Part shown: one piece after another, positions 51,114-61,500 of the stretch | Layout: the number at the start of each line of letters is the position of its first letter | How positions within the stretch are numbered: position 1 is the first letter of the stretch | Assembly: GCA_001802945.1 (NCBI GenBank) | Contig: MHAK01000112.1 | Span: 1 to 64,000 of the forward strand | DNA from: Ignavibacteria bacterium RIFCSPLOWO2_12_FULL_56_21 | GTDB taxonomy: Bacteria; Bacteroidota; Ignavibacteria; UBA10030 | Direction of reading: 5' to 3' | DNA length: 64,000 nt | The notes under the pieces: generated by a model | The model's input: the letters and a program-made list of their open reading frames with translations, nothing else | Databases searched by the model: none | What the model was told of the DNA's origin: nothing | Position numbers and translations under genes: made by a program

Positions 51114-53738
51114 ATGAACATTCGATCACGCCTTTCCCTCATTATCGGGGTCTGGGCCATTCTCGTCGGAGCCGTGGCTCTGCTCGCTTCGTTCTATCTC
51201 GGCTTCCGTTCCTCCGTGGAAAAGGAGAAGTCGACCCTCCGATCCTTCGTTGTCCAGGATTCCCTCCTTTTTGTGACGGATCGCCAAGCCTTCGAACTCA
51301 TCAGTAACTGCCTGCGGACGCTCGCCGAGCCGGGACAGTTCGATCTTCAGCGCGACATGTTCCACAGGACTTCAGCCTCACTTCGTTCGACGCGCCGGGC
51401 CAATGACTCCTTGTTTGCCAAATCCGTGCATACCGGCAGCGCGGTGGAGGCGTATGTGAGCATGCTCGATAGCGTCCTGACAATGCTCGATGAGTATTTC
51501 GCCCCATCCACCGCTGCACGTGTACGCGCGACGCTTGCCCGATCGTTGCTTTCGGTCGATCCTGCGTCCATCACCTGGCGGCTTCACACTCGTTTTGAAG
51601 AGCTCCATGAGCGCAACCTCGAGTCGGCCGCCATGAGAATCTCCGGAATTGACGCCGAAGTCGAGCGCCGTTACTCGGTGTGGGTGTTGTTCTCTTTCGC
51701 TCTTATCATTGCCGGCCTTGTCTTGGCAGTCTCGCTGACGGTTGCGGACCGGCGAAGGTCCCTCCAACATCAACGCACTGAAACTTTACTGCGTCACACG
51801 CACACAGCACTCGTCGCGTTCGACATTGGCGGACGTGCGACGTTGGTCAACGATGCGTTCCGTGAATGGCTGGGGATGGGTCCGGTAGGCGGGCAAACGA
51901 TTGACCGCATGGAATACTTCAAGCCTCGAGGCGCCGGCCAGAACGTCACATCTGTATGGAGCGACGTCGTCGATGCATTGCGTACGGGACTGACGTGGAC
52001 GGCGGAGGGGAGCGTGCGGCGCGAGTCGGGTGAGGTGAGAGACTGCACGGTCGTCGCCTTTCCGGTCCATTCGGCATCCGGTTTGTTGGCGGAATGCATC
52101 GTCTATCATGCAGACACGACCGAACAGCGCCGCTGGCTCCAGCATGCCGAAGAGGCGCAGCGTCAGTATCAGCATATTGTGGAAAGCTCACTCGACGGGA
52201 TCGTAGTGATCCAGGATGGCAAGCCGGTGTACGCCAACCCGACTGCGGTCAAGCTCTTCGGGTTTGCCAGTGCGGAGGAACTGCAGGTCGTGCATTTTCT
52301 CGATTTGCTCGGTTCGTGGGGCAAAGCTCAGCTTGGCGGCGACCTGAAGAAACATTCGCCGGGGGATGAGCTGCTTCGGGACCATGAACTTCGAGGATTG
52401 ACAAAGCAAGGTAGGCTGATCGACCTCGAGGCGAATGCCCAGGTGATTATATGGAACGACCGGCCGGCTGTTCAGGCTTCGATTCGCGATATCACTGAAC
52501 GGAAGATGCTCGAGCGTGAGCAGGCCCTGTGGTTGTGGGAGCAGGAAACGCTGACCGAGATCGATCGCAGGCTTGTGGGCGTGGTCGACCTTCAGAGAAT
52601 CCTCGACGGGATATTGCAGCATACGATGAACTTGACGAAATCCCCATGGGTGGGCGTGCTGATGCGGGAAGAAGGGTCGACATACGTCCGATGGCGGGCA
52701 TTGAAGGGAAATCGGACTTCGCCGTACCTGAATCCGTTCGACCCCGGTCCGGGTATCCTGGCGATCCTTGCCAATGCAGAGCCCCTCGTGATCCAGGAGC
52801 TTGCTGAAAACACGCGCTTCCATCTTTCCACTGTCCCAGGGATAGCAGAGGAAGGCATTGTCTCGTCCGCGTGGCTGCCGTTGAAGGGAGAGGGCGAAGT
52901 ACGTGGCGTGCTGACGATTGGATACAGGAATTACCATGATTTTTCGGGTCGGGAAATGCGGTTGCTCCTGTCTCTGGGTGAAAAAACGTCCATAGCGCTT
53001 GCGAACGCGACGTTGTATGAACACTTGCTGGAGCGCGAACAGGAGCTGGAGATGTTGTCGGGTGCCCGAGTGAAGGCGCAGGAAGAGGAACGACGTCGGA
53101 TCGCACGCGAGATCCACGACGGCTTGGGCCAGATGCTGACGGCGATCAAATTGAACCTGGAGATCCTGGAGGACGCCGTTGATCTCGCAGGCGAAGAGCG
53201 GCGGAGGGTCACGGATATGAAGAGCCTTCTTGACAGCGTCATGCAGGAGGCCCGCGAGATCTCGTACAATCTCATGCCCAGCGTGCTCGATGATTTCGGT
53301 CTGGCGCCGGCCCTGCAACTTTTGTGCGAACGTGTGAGCAGCCGCTCGGGCATTCAAGTGACGTTCCACGCCCATGGCATGCAGGATCGCTTGTCTCCGA
53401 CTGAAGAGATATCGCTCTATCGCATTGTGCAAGAGGCGCTCAACAATGCAACCAGGCACGCGGAGGCGACGGAGATCGGTGTGCAGGTCATTCGGCACGA
53501 CCGCATGATACGGCTGACCGTTGAGGACAACGGCCGCGGGATGCCGTCGGCGAGTGCGCGCCAAAGGCGCGTGGAAGGGGGCGGTATGGGTCTGGCCAGC
53601 ATGCGGGAACGGGCAAGTTCATTCAACGGGACCCTCACGATCGACAGCTCGCCCGGGAAGGGTACGCTGGTCGCGGTGGAAATTCCGCTTGAACCGGAAG
53701 GACAAGGGAATGGCAAAGATCAGAATCCTGCTCGCTGA
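51114..53738 (+). CDS. membrane sensor histidine kinase (NarX/DegS-type HisKA_3) with PAS and GAF domains
   Basis: 874 residues. Membrane helix 1 (about 8-30), a periplasmic helical sensor region (about 31-185), membrane helix 2 (about 188-211), PAS 1 (about 222-330), PAS 2 (about 345-470; IVESSLDGIVVIQDGKPVYA), GAF (about 490-640), HisKA_3 with phospho-accepting His668 in IAREIHDGLGQML, and a HATPase domain (about 765-865; EALNNATRHAEATE, VEDNGRGMP). This architecture pairs with NarL/LuxR-type regulators, and such a gene overlaps its 3' end by 29 nt. The signal sensed is unknown. Confidence 0.93.
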   Translation: MNIRSRLSLIIGVWAILVGAVALLASFYLGFRSSVEKEKSTLRSFVVQDSLLFVTDRQAFELISNCLRTLAEPGQFDLQRDMFHRTSASLRSTRRANDSLFAKSVHTGSAVEAYVSMLDSVLTMLDEYFAPSTAARVRATLARSLLSVDPASITWRLHTRFEELHERNLESAAMRISGIDAEVERRYSVWVLFSFALIIAGLVLAVSLTVADRRRSLQHQRTETLLRHTHTALVAFDIGGRATLVNDAFREWLGMGPVGGQTIDRMEYFKPRGAGQNVTSVWSDVVDALRTGLTWTAEGSVRRESGEVRDCTVVAFPVHSASGLLAECIVYHADTTEQRRWLQHAEEAQRQYQHIVESSLDGIVVIQDGKPVYANPTAVKLFGFASAEELQVVHFLDLLGSWGKAQLGGDLKKHSPGDELLRDHELRGLTKQGRLIDLEANAQVIIWNDRPAVQASIRDITERKMLEREQALWLWEQETLTEIDRRLVGVVDLQRILDGILQHTMNLTKSPWVGVLMREEGSTYVRWRALKGNRTSPYLNPFDPGPGILAILANAEPLVIQELAENTRFHLSTVPGIAEEGIVSSAWLPLKGEGEVRGVLTIGYRNYHDFSGREMRLLLSLGEKTSIALANATLYEHLLEREQELEMLSGARVKAQEEERRRIAREIHDGLGQMLTAIKLNLEILEDAVDLAGEERRRVTDMKSLLDSVMQEAREISYNLMPSVLDDFGLAPALQLLCERVSSRSGIQVTFHAHGMQDRLSPTEEISLYRIVQEALNNATRHAEATEIGVQVIRHDRMIRLTVEDNGRGMPSASARQRRVEGGGMGLASMRERASSFNGTLTIDSSPGKGTLVAVEIPLEPEGQGNGKDQNPAR

Positions 53739-54381
53739 CGACCATCCTCTCGTCCGGTCGGGACTCGTGAATCTGCTTGAACCGCACGGCGAGTTCGAAG
53801 TCGTTGGAGAAGCGGGAGACGGCGAAGAGGCGGTGGCAATGACGAAAAAGCTGCGTCCGGACATTGTCGTCATCGACCTTTCGATGCCGAAGCTCTCCGG
53901 AATTGAAGCGACGAAACTCATTCGTCAGCATGTTCCGGCCACTCGCGTCCTGGTCCTGACGATGCACGAGAACGAAGAATACGTCTACCAGATCTTCAGA
54001 TCGGGGGCAGGAGGGTACATCCTGAAGAATTGCGGCAAAGAAGAACTTGCTGCCGCGATCCGCGCAGTGGCACGGGGAGAAAAGTTCTTCAGCCCCCGCA
54101 TTTCGGAGATCATGGTGCAGGCGTATTTGAAAAAAGCCGATGCCCGGGAGGAGATTTCTTTTCCTTCAGGAGAAAGTCCCCTCACACGACGTGAACTGGA
54201 GGTCCTCTCATGTGTCGCCGAGGGTCTCACGAATCAACAGATCGCGGAGGTCTTGTTCATCAGTCCTCGCACAGTTGAGACGCACAAGACCAATATCATG
54301 CAGAAGCTCAATATCAGCGATTCAGCCAAGCTTATTCGCTTTGCCGTTGAAAACAAGATCGCCGGAGAGCGTAAGAGATAG
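53710..54381 (+). CDS. NarL/LuxR-family response regulator
   Basis: 223 residues from ATG 53710 (GGAAGGACAAGGGA just upstream); an upstream start in the same frame lies inside the kinase gene and is rejected. Receiver domain with acidic pair LLADDHP, phospho-acceptor Asp56 in VVIDLSMPK, Thr in VLTMHEN and Lys in YILKNCGK. The LuxR helix-turn-helix (about 155-220) reads SPLTRRELEVLSCVAEG, NQQIAEVLFISPRTVETH. It overlaps and probably answers to the kinase upstream. A strong terminator follows. Confidence 0.95.
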   Translation: MAKIRILLADDHPLVRSGLVNLLEPHGEFEVVGEAGDGEEAVAMTKKLRPDIVVIDLSMPKLSGIEATKLIRQHVPATRVLVLTMHENEEYVYQIFRSGAGGYILKNCGKEELAAAIRAVARGEKFFSPRISEIMVQAYLKKADAREEISFPSGESPLTRRELEVLSCVAEGLTNQQIAEVLFISPRTVETHKTNIMQKLNISDSAKLIRFAVENKIAGERKR

Positions 54382-54454
54382 TCCTGACATTTTGTGAGAA
54401 GTCCTGTCTACGGGACTTCCCGCCCCCCGGTGCGCTGTATCCCACGTCACGCAC

Positions 54455-54495
54455 AAACCGCCGATTCCTGTATGGATTCGGCGGTTTCGTTTTTC
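54455..54495 (+). terminator. intrinsic terminator after the response regulator
   Basis: AAACCGCCGATTCC and GGATTCGGCGGTTT form a 14-bp stem with one mismatch around loop TGTAT (54455-54487), followed by CGTTTTT. Confidence 0.88.
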
Positions 54496-54657
54496 CTCCA
54501 ATCGAGCTCGTGAAGCTCAGTACTTCCCCGTAGGTCCCTGCGAGGTTTCCCGTATTCCCAAAAATACGGTTCACGTACAATTCGCCTCGACTTCCTGCCC
54601 GTTAAGTTGTGTCAGCACATTCACTTAACCCATTCACATTTCAGAAAGGATCCTTCA

Positions 54658-55062
54658 ATGAAAAGGATCAGAGTACTCATCGCAGACGATCATGTTGATT
54701 TTCGACGGGTCGTCCATGAATTCCTGGACAAACTGCCGGAAGTCGCCGTTGTAGGCGAGGCCTGCGACGGCATCGAGGCAGTGCAGAAGGTCGAAGCGCT
54801 TGCGCCCGATGTCGTGCTGATGGACATCGCCATGCCGCGATCGTCCGGATTGGAAGCGACCAGGATCATCAAGCAGCGCTGGCCGTCGACGCGTGTCCTC
54901 ATCGCGACGATGCACGACAATCCGCTGTACCGCATTCAGGCTTTGGAAGCGAAGGCAGACGGATTTGTCGTCAAGACGTCGCTGAAACTCTCGCTCGAAC
55001 GGGAGCTTCGTGCCCCGGGCACAGAACGAAGCCGAGTAGTTTCATATCCCCCCCAGCCGTGA
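54658..55062 (+). CDS. stand-alone receiver-domain protein 1
   Basis: 134 residues, ATG 54658 with AGAAAGGA 8 nt upstream. Receiver domain of the NarL kind: acidic pair IADDHVD, phospho-acceptor Asp56 in VLMDIAMPR, Thr in IATMHDN and Lys in FVVKTSLK. The chain ends about 15 residues later in a Pro/Arg-rich tail, so no DNA-binding domain is encoded. It may relay or buffer phosphate from the nearby kinase, or act by protein contact. It has its own upstream gap after a terminator, so it starts a new transcript or is read through. Confidence 0.88.
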   Translation: MKRIRVLIADDHVDFRRVVHEFLDKLPEVAVVGEACDGIEAVQKVEALAPDVVLMDIAMPRSSGLEATRIIKQRWPSTRVLIATMHDNPLYRIQALEAKADGFVVKTSLKLSLERELRAPGTERSRVVSYPPQP

Positions 55063-55090
55063 CATCACCTCAACCTACAAGGATTCCAAC

Positions 55091-55495
55091 ATGAGCACAC
55101 TCCGCATTCTCCTCGCCGACGACCATCCCCTCGTCCGGGCCACTCTGGCGGCATATCTGCGTTCGCACGACGGCGTAGAGGTCGTCGCAGAAGTGACGAA
55201 CGGGTCGGCAGCCGTCGAAGCAACGATGTCGTGCAGACCCGACGTCGTCCTGATGGATCAACGAATGCCCGAACGCAACGGCCTGGACGCAACGGATGCC
55301 ATCAAAACGGCCATGCCGGACGCCCGGGTGTATGTTATGTCGTTCACGACGGACTTGCACTGCGCCGGCTATGCACGCGCTGTCAGCGTGGATGGATTCA
55401 TCGACAAGCGCACCTTGAAACAGTCTGTCGAGGCTATGCTTGTGGTCGAACGTTCGCTTGCGAAGAAGGCAGTCGCAGAGACGGAAGCAGCCTGA
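55091..55495 (+). CDS. stand-alone receiver-domain protein 2
   Basis: 134 residues, ATG 55091 with AAGGA about 9 nt upstream. The receiver fold has LLADDHPLVRATL, Asp56 in VLMDQRMPERNG, Thr in VMSFTTD and Lys in FIDKRTLK. Like its upstream neighbour, it lacks an output domain. It sits 28 nt after receiver 1 and only 22 nt before the giant repeat protein, so it may be co-transcribed with both. The function is unknown beyond phospho-signalling. Confidence 0.88.
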   Translation: MSTLRILLADDHPLVRATLAAYLRSHDGVEVVAEVTNGSAAVEATMSCRPDVVLMDQRMPERNGLDATDAIKTAMPDARVYVMSFTTDLHCAGYARAVSVDGFIDKRTLKQSVEAMLVVERSLAKKAVAETEAA

Positions 55496-55517
55496 CGGAG
55501 CATTCACGCACAATCAC

Positions 55518-58500
55518 GTGCGACTGAAACACTCCATATCGCTGCTTTCGGTCATTGCCGGACTTCTGCTCGTTCTGCCGGCCGTCGCGTTTGCTCAAGT
55601 GACGGTGACGGCTGGAAGCGGAGGTACGAATCTCTCTGCCGATAAGGCGCAGAATGCCACAACGCCGGCCTTCACCACGCTCGGGAATATTGTCATTACC
55701 GAGACGACAAAAGGCTCATTTTCCGGCTCGGGGACGCTGATCCTTACCGCTCCATCCGGATGGCGGTTCAATTCGCCCGGTTCGGTCACAACGACCGTCA
55801 CCGGCGGTTCGGGTGGTCAGAATGTCACGGTCACCGGAGTCTCGGTCTCCGCGAGCACTGTTACTGTGACCCTGACGGTCTCCGGCACGACGAAGACCGA
55901 TATCCTGACGATCATCGGCGTTGCTGTGCAGGCGACGAGCGGGGCAACTCTTCCCGCTACGGGGAATATTCTCAGGACTTCCGCGAACCCGGGAACCGCA
56001 ACGATCAGCGGCATTATCAACGGCACGACGAACTTCGGCTCGCTTTCCCAGATCGCAGGGGCTGCCAAAGTGCTGGCCGTGGCGACACAGCCTTCGGCAA
56101 CTGCCACCGCCGGCTCAACATTCGCCCAACAACCCGCAGTAGCGGTCCGCGACCAGTTCGGGAATACCCTGAACGCGGCGAACGGCAATGCCGACAATAC
56201 TACGGTGGTTACCGCAGCCCGCAATGCCGGGACGGGCACGCTCCAAGGAACGTTGACTGCGACCTCTTCCAACGGGACGGCGACATTCCTGAACCTCTCG
56301 CACAATGTCGCTACATCCATTTCCATCGATTTCACCGGGACCGGACTCACATCGGCAACCTCAAACACAATTGTCGTGAGTCCGTCGACAGCAACGAAGC
56401 TCGTCTTCGGGCAGCAACCGTCGACCACCACGGCCGGTGTGGCGATTTCACCCGCAATTACAGTACAGATGCAGGACGCCTATTCAAACAACGTTCTCAG
56501 TTCAGGGATCTCAGTCTCCATGACGCTTTCCACCGGTACCGGATCGTTGGGCGGTACAACATCCCAGCTGACGAATGCTTCCGGTCTGGCGACCTTCAAC
56601 GATCTCAGCATCACAACCAGCGGGACAAAGAATTTGACCGCTGCGGCATCCGGTCTCACATCGGCCGTGAGCAACGCATTCGACATTAATCCTTCAACAA
56701 CAACGCAAGTGTCGTTTGTCCAGGAACCGACGAACGCTCAGGCGGGCGTGACAATCAGCCCGTCGCCGACGGTGCAGTTGAAGGATCAGTACGGAAACAG
56801 CGTGCTTACGTCCGGCGTGTCCGTGAGCATTTCGCTCACATCCGGCACAGGAAGCCTCGGTGGGACAACGACCCGACTGACTGACGCCGCCGGTCTTGCC
56901 ACGTTCACGGACCTGAGCATTGACGCCATGGGTTCGAAGCAGCTGACCGCTGCGAGCAGCGGCCTAACGTCGGACGTAAGCGCTGCATTCTCAGTAACAG
57001 CCGCATCAGCGTCGGCACTCGCCATCGTGCAGCAGCCGACAACAACGAATGCGGGCGTTCCGATTAGTCCGTCCGTTACCGTTCAGCTGAAGGATGCCTT
57101 CAGTAATAACGTGACGACCTCGGGTGTCTCGATCACGATGTCGCTCACGTCCGGGATCGGCACTCTTGCCGGAACAGTCTCGAGGAACACAAACGCTTCC
57201 GGTGTCTCCACATTCGACGACCTCAGCATCAATCTCGCCGGATCGAAGACGCTCACTGCATCGAGTTCCGGCCTCACCTCTGCCGCGACGAATTCCTACA
57301 CGGTACTACCGCTCGGCGCGTCCAAGCTCGCATTCCTCCAGCAGCCGTCGGCCGCAGCCGCGAACGATACTATCACGCCGCCCGTCACTGTCGAAGTCCG
57401 TGACGCCTTTGACAACAGGGTCGACACGGCGGGAATATCGATCGCCCTGACGCTCACCACAGGCTCCGGAACGCTGAGCGGTACGACCGTCAAGGTCACG
57501 GCGGATACGGGAGTGGCGACCTTCGATACGCTCATTGTCGATCTCATCGGAGACAAGAGGATCACGGCGAGCGCGAGCGGATTGACGTCCGCGGTCAGCG
57601 ATACGTTCGTGATCGCCGCTGCCGGAACGGCAACGAAGATCGCGTTTGTCCAACAACCGACGAATGCGGTCGCCGGTCAGACGATCGCACCATCTGTCAC
57701 GGTCCAGTTGAAGGATGATGCTAACGTAAATGTCGCTTCGTCGGGCGTCTCGATCACCATCTCGCTGAGTTCCGGTTCCGGAGCGCTGAGCGGTACACTC
57801 ACACGGGTCACCAATGGCGGTGGTTTGGCAACGTTCGACGACCTGAGCATCAATTTGGCTGGTTCGAAACAACTGACCGCGTCGAGCAGCGGGCTCCCGG
57901 ACACAACGAGCGCGAGCTTCGTTATTACTCCGTCCGTTGCGACGAATCTCGCCTTTGTTCAGCAGCCTTCGGCTGCGGCCGCCGGATCTTCAATCTCACC
58001 TTCGGTCACAGTGCAACTGAGGGACGCGTACGGGAACGATGTCGATTCCAGCGGTGTCGCGATCTCGATAGCGCTGACGTCCGGGACAGGAACATTGAGC
58101 GGCACAGCGTCGCAATCAACGAACGGCGCAGGTCTGGCGACATTCAATGACCTGAGCATAGACGTCGCCGGATCGAAGGAATTGACCGCGAGTCATGGTT
58201 CGCTGACGTCGGCGGTCAGCTCTTCCTTCACGATCAATCCCGGCGCATTTACGAAACTTCAAACCCTCGTCCCGGGAGAAACGGCCTCGCCCGGCGTGGG
58301 GAGCGGAAAAACAGGAACACCTTCGACGCGCACTGCAGGTACGTCATTCAACGTGACCGTCAATGCCGTCGATGCGTACTGGAACGTCGTCACGACCGTT
58401 ACAGACGTCGTGGGCATCACATCAAGCGACGCAAATGCCTCTCTACCGGCAAATGCTGCACTGGTCGCCGGTACGAACACCTATAGCGTGACCCTCAAGA

Positions 58501-61500
58501 CGGCCGGAACGGCGACTGTGACGGCGACCGACATCACCGACGGCGGAAAGACGCCAAGCACCAGTCCGTCGATCACCGTGGTCGCCGGAGCCTTCACAAA
58601 GTTGCAGCTTTTGGTTCCGGGCGAGACTGCGGCCCCCGGCACGGTGTCCGGGAAGACCGGAAGTCCGTCAGCACGCACGGCAGGGACCGGATTTAGCGTG
58701 ACCGTGAATGCGGTCGACGCGAACTGGAACCTGGTCAGTTCGATCGCGGATATCGTCGGCATTTCCTCGAGCGACGCGAATGCGACGCTTCCCGGCAATG
58801 CACTGTTGTCGTCAGGGACCCAGACCTTCAGCATAACACTCCGCACGGCGGGTTCGGCGACAGTGACGGCCTCCGATGTAACCGATGGGTCGAAGTCCCT
58901 GAATACAAGCCCGACCGTGACCGTCAATGCAGGGGCGTTCTCCAAGCTCCAACTCCTTGTTCCCGGTGAAACTGCAAGTGCCGGTTCAGTTACAGGCAAA
59001 ACCGGCTCGCCGACCACGCAATTCGTGGGGGGACAATTCTCGGTCACAGCGAACGCCGTTGATGCGAACTGGAATCTCGTCTCATCGACCGACGTCGTCG
59101 GCATCACGTCGAGCGACGGCGCAGCAACGCTCCCCGCGAACGCGGCAATGGTCGCCGGGACACAGTCGTTCACCTTCTCATTCGGAACCGCGGGCACACA
59201 AACGATCACCGCCTCGGACATCACCAACGGTGTCATCTCGCAGAATACGAGCCCGTCAATTACGGTCAATGCCTCGGGGACCGGCATCGTCACGGCGGCG
59301 ACGGGCGGTGGAGCGGTCTCTGCCGACAACGTGGGCGGTGCGTACACAAGCCTGACAGGTCCCCTCTACACAGAGACATCGAGCGGAAATGCCGGAACAG
59401 GCACGATCATCCTGAACGCTCCTTCCGGGTTTGCATTCGACACGACTACGCCGTTGCCCACGGTGTTGGTCACGAGGACCGGCGGCGTCGGCGCCGATAC
59501 GCGAAACATTAACAATGTCGCAGGCGGGACCAGTGTTGCGGTGGGTTCGGTGACGTCGACGCAAATAACGTTCACGGTCACTGATGTCAGCAGCAACGGT
59601 GTCACGAACTCACTTACATGGCAGAATGTGCGGATACGTCCAACCGCCGGATCGCCGCTCGCCACCGCGAATATCACGAAATCCGGAACGTCAACAATGA
59701 CCGGCGTTACCGCCGGCACGACAAACTTTGGAACGCTCACGGAGGTTGCGGGGACCGTAACGAAATTGATCATCACGCTCCCCGGGGAGACCTTCACGTC
59801 CGGCAGCGGCAATTCCGGCACTCCATCCGTCCAGACCGCAGGAACTAACTTCACAATCGTTAGCATCAGCGCTACCGATCAGTACTCAAATGTCACGACG
59901 TCGTACAACGGGGTCAAAACTCTGAGTTACTCCGGCCCCTCGGGAGAAGGGACGTACACGACGTCCGTTTCCTTCACTTCAGGTCAATCGACGACAACGC
60001 TCACAACGAACCTGAAGAAGGCCGAGACCACCACGTTGTCGGTCAACGACGGTTCGATCAGCGGTCCGGTGAGTTCCTCACTTACTGTCCAGACCGGATC
60101 CTTCTCCAAGCTGCAAATCCTTGTGCCGGGCGAGTCGGCCGCACCCGGGACTTCTTCAGGGAAGACCGGAAGCCCGTCCCCACAGACCGTAGGGTCCTCA
60201 TTTACCGTCACCATTAATGCCGTCGACGACAATTGGAATTTTGTATCGAGCGGCACCGATGTCGTCGGCATAACGTCCAGTGACGGGGCTGCGACTCTGC
60301 CGGCGAATCAGGCTCTGGTCGGCGGTACGAAGACGTCCAGCGTCACGCTGAATACTGCCGGTTCCAAGACCGTCACCGCAAGCGATATCACCCAGCCGTC
60401 AAGGACTGCGAACACAAGTCCTGCGATCTCCGTGGCCGCCGGGGCGTTTGTGAAGCTTCAGATCCTGATGCCCGGAGAGACGGCGGACCCGGGTTCGGTA
60501 ACAGGGAAGACCGGAACTCCGACGGCACGTACGGCAGGTACAGCGTTTACCGTGACCGTCAATGCGGTCGATGCGAACTGGAACGTGATCTCCTCAGTCA
60601 CAGACATCGTCGGCATTACTTCGAACGACACGTACGCCTCTTTGCCCGCTGATGCGGCATTGGTCAGCGGGACAAAGACGTTCAGTGTAACCCTCACAAC
60701 AGCAGGTTCTGCAACCGTCACAGTTTCGGACATTTCCGACGGCACAAAGACGCTCAACACAAGTCCTTCAACGACGGTCAATGCCGGCGCATTCACCAAG
60801 CTTCAGGTGATCGTTCCCGGTGAATCGACCGTTCCTGGTTCACCGAGCGGAAAGACCGGAACGCCGTCGACACAAATCGCAGGATCCGGTTTCATCATTA
60901 CCGTACATGCGGTCGATGCCAATTGGAATTCCGTCACAAGCGTGGCAGACGTCGTCGGGATCACATCGAGTGACGGCGCTGCAACATTGCCCGCAAGCGC
61001 GGCGCTCGTTGCGGGCAGCCAAACGTTCAATGTGGCGCTCGGAACGGCCGGAAGCGGTACCGTCACTGCATCGGACATCACGGACGGCGGAAAGGCTGCC
61101 AATACGAGCTCGTCGATCACGGTCAGTCCGGCAGGGACCGGCACAGTAACGGCCGCGACAGGTGGGACGTCGATATCCGCCGATAATACGGGCGGTTCGT
61201 TTACGACGCTCACGGGACCTGTGTATGCGGAGTCCACTCCGGGCAACGCAACGGCCGGAACGGTCATTCTAAAGGCGCCCGCAGGATTCATTTTCGACAC
61301 AGGCGGGACGGCACCGACTGTCCTTATCACCAGACTTGTAGGGTCTGGACCCGATGCAGACAACATCAACGGCGTTGCCGGCGGAACAAGCCTTGCGATC
61401 GATTCGATCAACGATTCGCTCATCACATTCACGATAACGAGCGCTAGTACCAACGGAGCTCAAAACTCTTTGACGTGGCAGAACATCCGTGTTCGTCCCA

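Noticed and set aside
52188-53564. A 458-codon minus-strand open frame
   Set aside because: It is antisense to the histidine kinase catalytic half, with no recognisable domain.
53521-53709. Longer start for the NarL-type regulator
   Set aside because: The extension reads through the kinase coding sequence in another frame; ATG 53710 has a strong ribosome-binding site and gives the normal receiver N-terminus.
58481-59347. Long minus-strand open frames over the giant repeat gene (also 60803-61453, 61790-62479, 62663-63151)
   Set aside because: They recur with the period of the plus-strand repeats, show no known domain, and mirror a plus frame that stays open for more than 8 kb with a signal peptide.
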